Assembly (NCBI GenBank): GCA_947579665.1
Contig: CANPUZ010000065.1
Location: forward strand, 62,001 to 126,000
Direction of reading: 5' to 3'
DNA: 64,000 nucleotides
Source: Sympetrum striolatum
Lineage: Eukaryota; Arthropoda; Insecta; Odonata; Libellulidae
Shown here one piece after another: positions 36,286 to 47,699 of this stretch. Made by a program: the position numbers and the translations under genes. How positions within the stretch are numbered: position 1 is the first letter of the stretch; each line of letters opens with the position of its first letter. The notes below the pieces were generated by a model. That model saw nothing but the letters and a program-made list of their open reading frames with translations. It was not told the DNA's origin and did no database searches.

Positions 36286-37196
36286 TTAACCCTTTCGAGA
36301 CGGAGAGCTAAGTGGAAAGACTCTACCATACGTCGGAGGACTCTAGCAGAAATTCTTTCCTGCAATACGGAGACCTTTTTGAGCATTGCTTCCCTCAGGT
36401 ATAAGACTTAACCTTTTTTGAGTCCTCAGCCCCAGGGTTTCGGACCCTATCGTCATAAATTCCATGGGGGGCTAACATCCGGCTGCGACCGGGAGTCCGA
36501 GGAATTGTCCATAACTGAATGTTTTTGCACACGTTTTGGAAAATGATTATTTGTTGTAAATTTTGTCCACCTGGCATGGAAAATGAAAGCAATGTCTTGG
36601 GCTAAAGATGTACAACTTTTAAACGAAGTTCTAGCGTTAATATTTACGTATTTACTATATTTCCACATGGTTTCCATAAATTAAGAACAAAACATTTTAA
36701 CTTCGCCGATGCCGGTTCAAAGCCTGGATGAAAAAGAAGGATGAGAAGTATTATTTGCAGTCATTAGAAAAATAAATGATTACTTCATTACATTAAACAA
36801 ATTGTATACTAAATACCTTAATATTAACAGAATAATTTCGTTCAAAAGTTTAACATAATCAGAAAATTATAAGATTTTCATTTCCAAGGCAATATTGACA
36901 ATTACCACTACAAATAACGTTTTCGCAAAATGATTGCAAAAACATTTAGTTTACCGCAGCCCCATGCTGCGAAGGGTCATTGAATTAACCCAAGGGCCAA
37001 GTTTCCTTGCTGCGGTTTATGAGGCCAGGTCAGAAATCCCCTAGAAAAGGGTCAGAAAGGTTTGGTTATTACACCCCAATCCTCTGAATCTGCATCCTCT
37101 CACGATAAATACTTCCGTCATCTCTGGACGACGATAGTTCGTTTGCGTTGGAAAACCACCGTCGTCCAGAGACGACAACAGTCTCGAAAGGGTTAA
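36286..37196. mobile_element. TTAA element with perfect 12-bp TIRs
   Basis: TTAA at 36286-36289 and 37193-37196; both ends read CCCTTTCGAGAC inward. 911 bp. The subterminal zone carries GTCGTCCAGAGACGAC palindromes. No transposase found, so a piggyBac-type MITE. Confidence 0.88.
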
Positions 37197-37340
37197 AGGA
37201 CTAAGAGAGGGCTAAGAAGTGTCCACCACTTTTCTTTTTCAACATTTTAACAACTTAATTGTGTTATACAGTCTTATAACTTCCTTAAATTGTCAAATAT
37301 AGGTTGTTAAAGATAAAAGTTGATGCATTTTGTACGTATT

Positions 37341-37800
37341 TTTGAAAGCAATGTAATGAGAGCGGAAATATGCACAAAATGACCCTCCCTTAACCTGCGA
37401 CGAATAAATTTGAACCAAATGGAGTCATATATTTTGATAAATAGTATTTAATTAATTCTAATAGTTTGATTTCTTAAATTATACCTTGTTGTTGATTTAT
37501 AAGCACAACTAACGGTGATTTACAAACTTATTTCCGAATTACAGCTTTAAAGCAGGTACCATAGAGAAGAAGCTTTATCATATCCTCGTCTTTGATGTTT
37601 TTTTAAATAAAAATTTCATTATTTTTATCGCAGTAGTACAATTCTAAGCGACAAAAATCATCGTAGGAAGTTTTTAAAAATCCGAGAAGGCAATTGCTGA
37701 AGCGATATTACGTTTCATTATTATTTTATCGAAAAAAAAAAAACAAAAGTGGATATTTTTTGACCCTCCCTTAGTCCACGGAATAATAAATAAAAATGTT
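37341..37800 (-). repeat. Dispersed repeat, copy 1 (partner at 60.65 kb)
   Basis: Inverse of 60650-61105: CAAAAGTGGAT..GACCCTCCCTTAGTCC, GGCAATTGCTGAAG and GACGAGGATATGATAAAGC (inverse) in the same order. Each copy has GGAC..AAGG.AGGGTC-like sequence near both edges. Non-coding. Confidence 0.6.
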
Positions 37801-37805
37801 GGACC

Positions 37806-38341
37806 TTAAACCCTCGAGCACTGTGATTGTGTACCAATGATTTTTTAAATTATTTTCTTGAAACCAGATGATTTCCATTAATTTATAATTTATAGCCATT
37901 ATACAATAGTTTAAGCCTTGATAATCGATTGATTGCATTTATTTTTAATAGATTTTTAGTGATAAACGGAATTAATCACGCTTTAACATTTTTAAACACT
38001 CGAAACCTTCAAGGAAATAACTTATGTATAAAGTTGTGCACAAACCTTCACAGTTCACATTCATTTATTATTACTCAGAATTGGTTTTATTATCATAAAA
38101 GAATTACTCCTGTTTACAGTAAAATATTCAGTTGAACCTGGGCACGGGGTGCGACATGAGCTTCAAAAGAGTGTCTTTTTTGCTGTAAATTGAACCCAAT
38201 TTATGCGAAACTCAGGTGGTACATAGAGAAAATTATTGTAGGAAGACTTGATGGACGCAGGATGATTACAAGGAAAGATAAAAAAGTTACGAATGAAAAT
38301 GTATATAATGGCAAATGCCAGCGCTAGTGCTCGAGGATTAA
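37806..38341. mobile_element. TTAA MITE with CCTCGAGCACT ends
   Basis: TTAA at 37806-37809 and 38338-38341; left ACCCTCGAGCACTGTG, right read inward TCCTCGAGCACTAGCG. 536 bp; its right half is homologous to 18.8-19.69 kb. Non-coding. Confidence 0.82.
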
Positions 38342-38439
38342 GGGTTAAAGATCCAAATGATATTTCCTAGAACTATGCCACGATGCCGGCTTCTTTTGTC
38401 AAATATTCCGGAGTTAAAATAGCTTCGCAGTCGTATCTC

Positions 38440-38632
38440 CGGGGGATTGAGAGTGGGAATATAGAATGTGAGGACAATGTTGCAGAGTGGAAAGATTGAG
38501 AACATTAAGAGAGAGATGAAGATGGATGCGATAGGACTGAGTGAGGTGAGGTGGGATGGACAAGGAGAGATAAAGAGTGATGGAGTTACCATATTCTATT
38601 CTGGAGCTCAGAGGGGGAAAATGGAGTGGTAA
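38440..38632 (+). pseudogene. RTE-like LINE endonuclease N-terminus
   Basis: Frame reading NVRTMLQSGKIENIKREM, GLSEVRWDGQGEI (catalytic Glu) and VTIFYSGAQRGKMEW, the start of an RTE-type apurinic endonuclease. The Trp before NVRT is a TAG stop. Breaks off after 38632. Confidence 0.7.
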
Positions 38633-38844
38633 TAATCATTACATGATAAATGTTGTTGTTTAATTTGCCTTACCAACTTTTAAGGTTAATTTTTAAACCA
38701 CTCGAAGCACTGAGTTTTGCTAAGAGATTGTTCACCGTATGCTTAAACAAGCATTCTATGCAATTCTGCAGCAGTTTTCTTCAAATGATAGCAGAAAACC
38801 AATGCTGTCCGCAAATCATACTTCGTAGGCACTGTAATGATACA

Positions 38845-39504
38845 CGATACTTTTTAAAATAAAATAAGAAAAATAATAAAAAATGCCATGCGGGGCGTAA
38901 AAGGTTATAAAGATTTAAACTACTGATCAAAAGATCAAAAGTTGGGCGCCAATATTCAAAAGAAGAAACAAATTAAATTTACCGCGAAATGCATGAACTC
39001 AGGGTCGCTTGGTTTCTGAAGGAAATAAAAACCAAAATTTCTCTTAACTGAATTATCTATTCAAACAAGAAAATATAAGACAAATAACTCTCAACGTTAA
39101 TGAACACCATACACCCAAAAAGACACACATATTGTAACTTAAGAAAACACCAACTGAACACTGATGAAGAAAACGAACCATAAAACACCACCACCAATAA
39201 ACCTCATACAACCCTACAATACTTTAACACACAGAACACATATTAATACACAAAACACGATAATTGGGGGACGAATTCACACAAAGGGAGGGAATACTTA
39301 AAACACAACAGGAGTGGGTCCAGGGTTTTTGAGGACCGTTCTGGTCAAGCTATATTGTTAGACTACCTCTTTTCTAAAGAAAAGGACGCCCAGAAGTCCG
39401 CGTCTTCTTTAGCGTCGGTTTCTCTCACCCAATCACTGCACTTTGTTCAAACGTTTTGACCAACGCTTTTCCCATTCCCTTTATGCAGATGGTCAACACA
39501 TGGT
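38845..39504 (-). repeat. LTR-like repeat with tRNA-Lys-type primer site, copy A
   Basis: Inverse copy of 49930-50547. On its own strand TGGCGCCCAAC (38951-38941) matches the start of a tRNA-Lys primer-binding site of LTR retroelements. TGTTGACCATCTGCA lies at its far edge. LTR boundaries are not clean, so the class is inferred. Confidence 0.5.
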
Positions 39505-39599
39505 AAGCTGTTAGAGGAAGTAGATGGTGCTGCAAAAGCGGTCTTACGGTCTTTAAGCTGATAGCGAGCATCATCTATAGGGAAATTCCGGTGTCCTAC

Positions 39600-41169
39600 T
39601 ACTACACCTGATAAGTGACAATTACTTGTTTTCGTTCGTATGGTTTTTAAGGAATTTACATCTAAAGAAGAATAGCTGGGTATGATTTCATTCAAGGAAA
39701 GGACTAGAGGTGTAGACATACTCAAAGCCTTTGGAAACTTGTTCAATGATTTGAAAGTACTGCTTTTTAAATTAGTCACCATAACAATGGATGGCGCAGA
39801 TGCAATGATAGGTTGCATAAATGGATTTATACCCCATGTCAAATTGAGGATGAAGAATTCCCAGCATTTTCGTACTATTACTGCATAATTCACCAGCAAG
39901 TATTAGCAAGCAAGAGACTAAACTCAAAAGAGATAATGGATGTAGCATTTAAAATTATCAATTCAATTCGAGGAAGTTCCCTCAAACAGCGACTATTCCA
40001 ACTGCTCTTGATGAAGGCAATCCTGAATTATAACTACATTTCAATGTCAGATGGCTAAGCAGAGGTAAATTTCTGCCGTGATTTCATGATTTATTGCTTG
40101 TAATTATAGATTTTCTTCACAAACAAGATGGAAACTGTGAAAATTTAAATGATGAAACTTGGCTTAGTGACTTAGCATTTCTTACAGATTTTACTTCAAT
40201 ATTAAGTCATTTAAATTTAGAATTAGAAGGTAAAAATTAAACAGTAAATATCTCGGGATCAACATTACAAATAACTTAAATTGGAGCATGCATATTCGAA
40301 AAATCTGCGGCAAAGCAAGTAAAAGGCTTTGTAAAGCGTATTGTCGGTAAATGCGATGAAAAGGTGAGAGAGCGATGTCATTTTACCTTGGTCCTTCTGG
40401 AATATGCGGCAAGTATATGGCGGATGAAAGGTGTACTCGCGAACTCGAGAAAGTGCAGTGTAAAGCGGTTCGTTTTGTTAAGAAATGCTACGATAAAAAA
40501 GCACTAAAATGCATTCAGAGGTAGGTTGGGAATCCTTGAAAGAAAGGAGAAAGAAGGACAAATGCAACCCGCCTGCTACCGATCTGATAATGAACGTAAG
40601 TTAAGAGAAATAGATGCTACGACGAATTGTTTAAAAATTCATTCTTTCCGATACGCGACAATAACCGAATAAGGAAGTAGTTAAGATTCAACTGGTGTTT
40701 ACACCCCCTGCCACAGGCCGAAAGGCGGCTTGTAGGGTATTCATGTAGATGTAAATATGTGATCAGCTACAAAGATGCATATAAAACTAAATTTATTTTG
40801 CTAAAAGAAGATCTGCAACGAAATAATCTGAATAATTTTTCAAATATGGCGAATAACCTACAAAAGCATCAAAATATTAATAATGATATCGAAAATACGT
40901 CGCGGAAATCCAAAATAAAATTGAAGATTTCGAGGAAATAATCCAGGATTTTGAAAAAATTAAAGAAATTGTGGAATTTATAAATTTTCCCTTTATAAAA
41001 GAAGCGTGAAACGCATTAGCCAAAATATTTCAGACATATTGCTTATGGATCAAAAGTCATCAGAAAAGGAAATTATAATTTTTCAAACATACTTAATCTT
41101 ACAAGACAGAAAATTAGAAGAAGATTTTTGGAAATATGTCAACCAATCTATAATAAATGATTATTCTTA
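39600..41169 (+). pseudogene. hAT transposase (ZBED5/GTF2IRD2-like), broken
   Basis: Pieces in order: VFKEFTSKEE, ERTRGVDILKAFGNLF, KLVTITMDGADAMIG with INGFIP, CIIHQQVLASKRLNSKEIMD, VAFKIINSIRGSSLKQRLF, VRWLSRGKFL (frame broken), DLAFLTDF and LNLELEGKN. After a LINE-E insertion (40240-40755) it resumes with YKTKFILLKEDLQRNNLNNF and DFEKIKEIVEF. This is the catalytic core and helical insertion of hAT transposases resembling domesticated ZBED5/GTF2IRD2 proteins. Frameshifts, stops and the insertion make it non-functional. No terminal repeats located. Confidence 0.78.
40240..40755 (+). pseudogene. Jockey-like LINE-E tail inserted in hAT gene
   Basis: LGINITNNLNWSMHIRKICG, RELEKVQCKAVRFVKKCYD, then ACCCCCTGCCACAGGCC and CATGTAGATGTAAAT at the 3' end. 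It splits the hAT transposase between LELEGKN and ISYKDAYKTK. Stops and frameshifts present. Confidence 0.72.
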
Positions 41170-41523
41170 AGGTACGTTCACGTGTAGGCGTTTCAAGGGC
41201 GCAGAGGCAAGACAGCTAATCAAGAAACCAACGCTCCACTACGCGTCACCGAAAGCCCAACTTTTACGTGCATAACATGTGAACACGGTGGAGGTGCGCA
41301 GTGCTAATATGACATTATTACGCCATCGTATCCTTTAGGAAAACACTGCACACACCGGAATCGCCGATTGCAGAAAAACTAGTGAACGCCAAACACACCA
41401 AAATCGCTAACAGCAAGTGAGCGCCAATAGACATGTACGCCACTATGTGAACAATTTGTATTCCCAACGTTTCGCTGCATGTCACTCGATGCATCCCTGC
41501 ACTTACATGTGAACACGCCTTTA
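41167..41523. mobile_element. PIF/Harbinger-like MITE, TTA duplication
   Basis: 351 bp (41170-41520). Ends AGGTACGTTCACGTGTA and, inward from the right, AGGCGTGTTCACATGTA (13 of 17), flanked by TTA on both sides. A 3-bp TWA duplication is typical of PIF/Harbinger. More GC-rich than its surroundings; non-coding. Confidence 0.72.
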
Positions 41524-41539
41524 CAGCCTCCGAGGGGTA

Positions 41540-42860
41540 AACCTAATGACAGTAGAATCGGTATCTTGGAGTATCTCTCACGAATAATCTATCATGGAGT
41601 ACATCCGAAGTATATGTGGAAAAGCACTTACGAAACTTCGTTAAGAGAATAGCGAAGGTAGGAACGGAGAAAATGTTCGCGAGCGATGTTACTTAGCGTT
41701 AGTTAGACCTTACATTTAGTGTATGGAACCCCGCCGAGAAATGTCATAATCGGGATTTAGAAAAAGTACAACGAAAGGCGATTTGTTAAGAAATGCTACG
41801 ATAAAACAGCAAGCGTTACTCATATGTTACAAGATGCAGGATGGGAATCATTAGAAGACGAATTCAAAGGATAAATTTATTAAATAAGTTCAGAGAAATT
41901 ACGTTTTCAGATGATGTAACTGATATAACGCGTTGTATGTTCTGATACTGCCAGAAAGATTAGGGAAATAGATGCTAGAAAAAGAATCCTTTCAAAAATT
42001 CAGTTTTTCCGCAAACTATACGTCAAGGCAACTGTTTAGGAAAATAGAGTCAAGGTGCTTGCACTGTTGCAATATACCAAATAGAAACGAAGGTGAACCC
42101 ACCTTGTCATCCACCGGTACACGGCATTCGATTATTTTCGTGAAATACCTGTTAGAAAGTCAACAGGGCCAGCGACACAAACGACCAAATACGAAATAAA
42201 GAAAGAATGAGAAACAATGACTCTGAAAGACATTTATCACGGATAATACGCTCTAGTACGATACCACAGAAAAATAATACTAAGTAAATGCGAACAAGTG
42301 AAAATAACACATTATTATACACAAATTAAATGATATGGTTCAGTTTGCACAAATAATAATGATATCAACTTAACCTTTAGAGAGTGTCCCACGTAAATTC
42401 ACGAGAATGTCGGGAACACACGATCGAAAGAAAAGTCTGCCGCCACCGGCGTCGACGTAATGTTCAGCGACCCGCGCTCTCTTGCAAAATGACCTTCTCT
42501 TCGGAGGAGTCCGTTTTTCGTGAAGAAGAGGGAAAAACAATGAAGCACAGAAATTCGTAACGAAAGGGGTTCCGCAAATTGACCAATCAGATTGCTAGAA
42601 ACTGTCACAGAACTCCGCCGTGTTAATTAGTCCGATCGCCGACAGTATCACTGCACTGGTCAGTATAAAAGTCGTGTTTTCTAACGGCCCTCCGCCGTTC
42701 GGCCCTTCTGCCTGAGGCCTTTCATTCTGACAGCAACTTGTAAACGGGCAACTTAAAAATGGGCAACTTACTATGGCCAAATTTCCCTAGAAATTCGTCA
42801 CAGCACCCCCTGCCACATGCCGAAAGGCGGTTTACAGGGTTCTTACATAGACATAATATG
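41540..42860 (+). pseudogene. Jockey-like LINE-E tail split by a solo LTR
   Basis: Left part reads LGVSLTNNLSWST, DLEKVQRKAIC, MLQDAGWESLEDE and IREIDAR; right part (from 42803) is the 3' UTR ACCCCCTGCCACATGCC..GGCGG. The 738-bp solo LTR lies between. Frameshifted and dead. Confidence 0.75.
42061..42806 (+). mobile_element. Solo LTR with GCAC target duplication
   Basis: 42065-42802 (738 bp) begins TGTTGCAATATACC and ends TTCGTCACA, flanked by GCAC on both sides (42061-42064, 42803-42806). A TATAAAAG box lies at about 42665. The 18.58-kb LINE-E copy shows the uninterrupted joint GCTTGCACCCCCTGCC. A 4-bp duplication suggests a Ty3/gypsy-type retrotransposon. Confidence 0.85.
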
Positions 42861-43246
42861 TTTAGGGCAATTACAGTATGCTTAAACTACGCTTAGGCCT
42901 ACTTGGGCTCATTTTAAGTATAAACTAACTTTACCATAATGCAGACAAAATCGCTGAGAGCTACTGTAGGATTCAAAGAAATCTAGTTACTTAACTCCTT
43001 ACCAGTAGATTTAAATCTACTAGTGATCACCCAGTGGTCAAAATTCTACCCTAATTCATTGAATTTTCAGTTTGAATGTCATTGAGGCTCTTTTGTCTAT
43101 GATTACGCTTCTAAGATGAATGCTTACAATGTTTTTGAAGTTTATTCCATTACGTCAGCTGGGAGCCTGTACAAACGTCTTTGGGGTGTGTTACTAATCC
43201 CTGCAACACCTACAGAATTTAAAATTTAATGTTGGTAACAAATAAA
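42861..43246. other. No gene recognised
   Basis: Only short open frames. Confidence 0.4.
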
Positions 43247-44628
43247 AAGAATCTGATGTGGACAACACATGACTTTCTCCGTATTAATTGAAAACAGTAG
43301 CCTATGCTGGTAATATATAAATAACTCCAAAACAATGAGTGCTACCGAATAATGTTCCGAACGAAAGTTGTAGTAAAATACATTATCTATAACTTTTGTG
43401 TGTAATTGTATATACCTACATTGCATTCTGACAGAGATATGTACGAAAAACTTCCATTTCTGGATTAACAACAACTTCCGGTCAACCATTATTCAAGAAT
43501 AACTCCTAAACAATCAGTGTTACGAAAAAATGTTTAATAGAAAAATTGTAGCAAAGTACATTATCTATAACTTTTGTATGTAATTGTATATACCTACATC
43601 GCATTCTGACAGAGATATTTAAGAAACAAAATTTTGTTCCGGATAAACAATATTCATCAACTGTTGGCACTGTTAGGAAAATATCAAATATGAATTTTGG
43701 AAATGATCAGATGATTACTTTTTAAGATAGAGCGCACACAAACTTTTATCACAGACACACACACACATGTTCGGGTAAATAGCGAAAATGAGCTCTATGG
43801 GCCCCAAAACATATATTTCCGTTAAAATCTGGAGGTCGAATTCTTTTGCGAATACATTACTTTCTCTATACTATTGTCACAGCGACAACATTGGGAGTAA
43901 CGGTTAGAATAATAAAGGGATTGGCCGATATCTATTATAAGAATTTATTTATCCATCACAAGGGAAATATCGCACATACTGTCGTTACTGGCTGATGGGG
44001 AAACACCACCAACGGGATGAGTCCAAACTGGACCTGTCTTCTCGGGGATGTCTCCATCAGCGGAAAGAGTCCTAATCGGCAAGCCGACTGTTCTCGTGGC
44101 TGGGGAGCAGGGGGTCCCAAATCTGTTTCCAGATCGGGCCCGGGGACCTACGGGGAGACCCTGAATTAGAAGCTCGGAGGAAGACTATTTCCCTTCGAGC
44201 CCCTAACCCCAAGTGACTTTCCTCCCAAAAATGGGGCGTATTTATACTAATCGTGGGGAAGCATCGGTGGTGTTCCCGCGCTTTCTTAGCGTCCCCGCGC
44301 CCAAGAATAGCGTGGCAACGCCAAAGCTTGGCGTACCCTAGCGCAAGTCTCGGATTGCGCATTCCCTGTACCCTGTCATTCCTGGCTTTGGTCCTTTGTA
44401 AGTTATCACCGCGGTCTCTCTCAAGATCATTGCCGACTTACGATGCGATGAGTGAGGAGAGCGCTTCCCCACCCCTGGCCCATCTGCGAACTGGACCAAG
44501 GGTTCCCCACCAGTCACCGCCTGAATTTATGGGTGCTGGACCCACCCGCACATCGGAATGCGCTCAGGGGAACGTGCTCCCAGTAAAAGACGCTTCCTTA
44601 CAACACTGTGTATAGGGAGAAAGTAAAA
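43247..44628 (+). repeat. M-family repeat copy 6, split by a solo LTR
   Basis: From GATGTGGACAACACATGAC through GATAGAGCGCACACAAAC to TTTCTCTATACT; after the LTR it closes with GTGTATAGGGAGAAAGTAAAA at 44609-44628. Confidence 0.65.
43875..44605 (-). mobile_element. Solo LTR, minus orientation
   Basis: 731 bp starting TGTCACAGCGACAAC and ending CTTACAACA, between CTAT and CTGT, a near-matching 4-bp duplication. On the minus strand it has a TATAAATA box (about 44237) and AATAAA near 43955. Ends TGTTG...GACA resemble the LTR at 42065. Richer in GC than the surrounding DNA. Confidence 0.7.
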
Positions 44629-44744
44629 ACACAATTACAGCTCATAGATTTATTTATGTTTTGTTTCCATTCATTGTCATTTTTAATATATCATGTTAAT
44701 AATGAATCAAATGAATGTTAATAAAAATGACACTTTGATATTCA

Positions 44745-45050
44745 TGATAATAATAATAATAAAAGGCCTTTATTTGAGCGAGATAAAGACTAGGAAGTCA
44801 CTTCTTACATCCAACCAATCGTCAGTTGAGGGACAGAAAGAAAGAGATAGTTTGCAAAAGTACACGAAGAAAAGTAATATGTGGATTGAAAAAACCTAAG
44901 CTGAGAAAAAATTTCCATTGCAGGAAAACACTCACAGGAAGGGGAACACCTGCAAAACCTACAAAAACTATAGTTTTGATGAAGGAGAAAGAAAAGAGTT
45001 ATGATAGACAGGCAGTGAAAATATAAAAATTGTACAAAAAGAAAGGGGGA
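44745..45050 (-). repeat. LINE 3' end with TTA-repeat tail, copy 1
   Basis: Homologous to 49345-49700 (GACTAGGAAGTC, TTTGCAAAAGTAC, GCAGGAAAACACTCA). The ATAATAATAATAAAA edge at the left would be the 3' tail of a minus-strand retroposon. Confidence 0.55.
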
Positions 45051-45056
45051 AAAATA

Positions 45057-45872
45057 TCTATTATAGATGCTTCTCCGGATTCATTCATAAATATATATAG
45101 ATAGGATACTAATTCACAGGCTAAACTACTAGCGTCATTGACTTGAAATTTTTATGATGTATTGGCCATAACGCGTAACCCCCAGAAAAATTGCTATTTT
45201 GAACCTCAGTGTCATGGGTTCGATTCCAGAGGACCCCAAAGTCCCGATTTTTTCCATTTAAATGCATTGCTTTGATTTTCCAGAATTTTTAAAAAATACT
45301 TCCCGGATAGGTAGAGAATCAAAACTCAAGGAGCCTATATATATAGTCATGATCTATCGAAAACATAAATGACTTTCACGGAAAATGTCCTGGGTTCGAT
45401 GCTAGGACGATGCAAAAATCTCCCATTTAAAATACATTGAGGTAAATTTTTAGTATTTTTTTTGATGCGTTTATCAAATTGATAGGAAGTTCTCGCTCTG
45501 CTAGAATATGTGTATTAAGACCGGGTTTAAGAAAAAAATAGAGATAATACCGTACTGTTCCTGGGTTCGATGCAAGACTACATTAACATTTCTCTCATAA
45601 GAAATATAAGGGAAAAGTAGGACGTCCTTTGAGGCAGTTGCAGCCAAAATTTCTGCTTGAATTTGCATACGTAGTTATAGATGGTGATCTTCTGTTGTGA
45701 TGCATAGTAAGTTCACCAGGAAGACCCAGATTCGATGCCGGGCGATTAAATAGCAGCGAATTTTAAGAATATTTTCAATTCCCTTTTTTCTTTTGAGGAC
45801 CGTCCCGATATAATGCCAACTTGAAATTACTGTTATCGATATGCTTGCATAATGCAAGCTACATTTTACTCG
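45057..45872 (+). mobile_element. H-family Helitron-like repeat, copy H5 (4 units)
   Basis: 816 bp from TCTATTATAGATGC (after A) to hairpin GCTTGCATAATGCAAGC plus TACATTTTACTCG (before T). T-arm-like motifs start at 45217, 45393, 45564 and 45729 (spacing 176, 171, 165). Confidence 0.8.
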
Positions 45873-45952
45873 TAACTACAACAAACAATCAGATAAAATA
45901 GATCAAACGAAACGGAATCAGGCGTAACTTTGTGGTAGTTATTAATAATATC

Positions 45953-46021
45953 AAAATCCATATTGAGAAAACTTTTACCTTTTATCTGTGGTCTAGTAAA
46001 AGTTTTCTTAATATGGATTTT
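45953..46021. other. 26-bp near-perfect hairpin, 17-nt loop
   Basis: Arms at 45953-45978 and 45996-46021 pair over 26 positions with one G-T mismatch. The 14-bp direct repeat ATAAAATAGATCAA lies on both sides (45893-45906, 46023-46036). Could be a pre-miRNA-like hairpin or a collapsed transposon. Confidence 0.7.
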
Positions 46022-46079
46022 AATAAAATAGATCAACTTCACTAAATTGACATTAAATTTAGACGAATTAAAATATACG

Positions 46080-46480
46080 TTGGACAATAGGAGATAAATC
46101 TCAAAGAAATTAAGAAAATTAAATTATATTGAGAAATACAAATGAAAGATTAAAAGGTCTGGTACCCTGATAATTATCAAAAACATAGTTTACAGTAAAT
46201 TGTTAAAAGACAGCAAGAGAAAATAAACAAAAAATATATAAAAATGTATAAATAAATAAAAAATATAATAAAAATTAAAATAAAAAAAATAAAAAGATGT
46301 GCGAACTTCAAAAAGACTAATATATCTGTGGCTTACAATTTGAAAATACAAAAAAATAATCTAAGTTAACTAATCGGTAATTATGTACATATCTATATGA
46401 TGTGAAGTAGCAGACCAGAACCAATAATTCATAGAGGTAAAAGATAAAGTGGATTTCAAATACATTTCATATTTGTTAAG
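46080..46480. other. Very AT-rich spacer
   Basis: AAATAAAA-type low-complexity sequence; no gene. Confidence 0.5.
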
Positions 46481-46499
46481 GTACTTATATAATTTTATT

Positions 46500-47000
46500 T
46501 TCAATACTTTAATTTTTACAAAATTTTCGTCATTTAGACTATAATACGATATTCCACGACCAAAATAAGAATCTTACGATATTGGACTTTTCGTTAGAAA
46601 TGTTCATTTTAATGCATTTAAACTTAGACGATAAATAACCGAGTCCAACACCTTTGTTGCTAAGGAATTGTTTATGGCTTTAATATTACACGAATTTTTC
46701 GTCTTTTTTCTCTTTATTCTCCCAATTTCGACTCGAATACGATATTCCACGACCGAAATAAGAATCTTTGTTCAATTTCCTTTCTTTTGGTACTAATCTC
46801 GATTTCTCACGACCATTATTTCTGATTTAATTCCGCAAAAGAAAAAACGTCTGCAATCGATCAAAATGAAATTTACGTGCAGTTCTTAAACGAGAGACGA
46901 TTCGAGTCGTCCAGAGTTGAACCAAATGATAATTTTGACAAAGACATTAGCTTTTGCCAATCCTCCGTTATATGAACTTTAAATATGCTAAATCACGCAC
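46500..47000 (+). repeat. Repeat shared with 34.3-34.6 kb
   Basis: CGACCGAAATAAGAA, TTCCTTTCTTTTGGT and TCTGATTTAATT occur in the same order and spacing at both loci, ending with a degenerate GAACCAA..GACA motif. Non-coding. Confidence 0.5.
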
Positions 47001-47461
47001 TCCTCCGTGGTTATAATACACTCAAAAATGGATACTATGTTTTTCTTCGCGTAATAATACGTAGATCATTGATCAACGAACACATTTAGACGTAAATATT
47101 AAAAATTAGTTCATTACCGTCTTAAATATATCTTAGGACAGTTCGCAACCCGAGAAGACTTCATCCAATACCTTCAAAGTTTACAAACTTAACTCCTTAA
47201 CTTCTATTGTTGTTGTTTGGCGCTGCATGTTCTTGAATTGTGTCAATTTGTAAATTTCCCTCGACGAATCCCATTTCTATTCGAAGTCCGTGAATTCACA
47301 CGATTTGTAATCACAATCGGTACACAAAAACGTGGGGAAAAGATCTTCCATACACCTGGAATAAGAAATTAATAAATAATGAAAGAAGAAGACACAACCA
47401 AATCTATGCAGGCATTAATATACTCAGTATTTATATTCACAAAATTATAAGCAATCAAATA

Positions 47462-47677
47462 ATGTACAGGAATAAACTGCGGCGTGACACTTCGAAAGAT
47501 TTGCCACAAAACAGATCGAAAAAGCAAGTTGGTAGGTTTTACTATGTTGGCTCCAAACTTAAAATGTTATTCGTCGATTTCCAGCGTGAACTAGACAAAA
47601 AACTAGGCTTAAACCCTTCCCCTCCACTCCTTATAGATAAACACATCCGAAAAAGTTTACTCCATGCTTTTCGTTGA
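47462..47677 (+). CDS. Unrecognised small open frame
   Basis: 71 codons, basic (DLPQNRSKKQVGRFYYVG, DFQRELDKKLGLNPSPP). I do not recognise it. It could be a retroelement C-terminal relic, because downstream frames continue with stops, or chance. No splice or promoter evidence. Confidence 0.15.
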   Translation: MYRNKLRRDTSKDLPQNRSKKQVGRFYYVGSKLKMLFVDFQRELDKKLGLNPSPPLLIDKHIRKSLLHAFR

Positions 47678-47699
47678 CTCCTAAACTTCGTGATGAAGT

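Noticed and set aside
39447..39899. 150-codon minus-strand open frame
   Set aside because: Antisense to the hAT transposase remnant and to the LTR-like edge.
44253..44615. 120-codon open frame with Pro/Ser/Arg-rich product
   Set aside because: Lies inside the solo LTR; open because of GC-rich LTR composition, no known domain.
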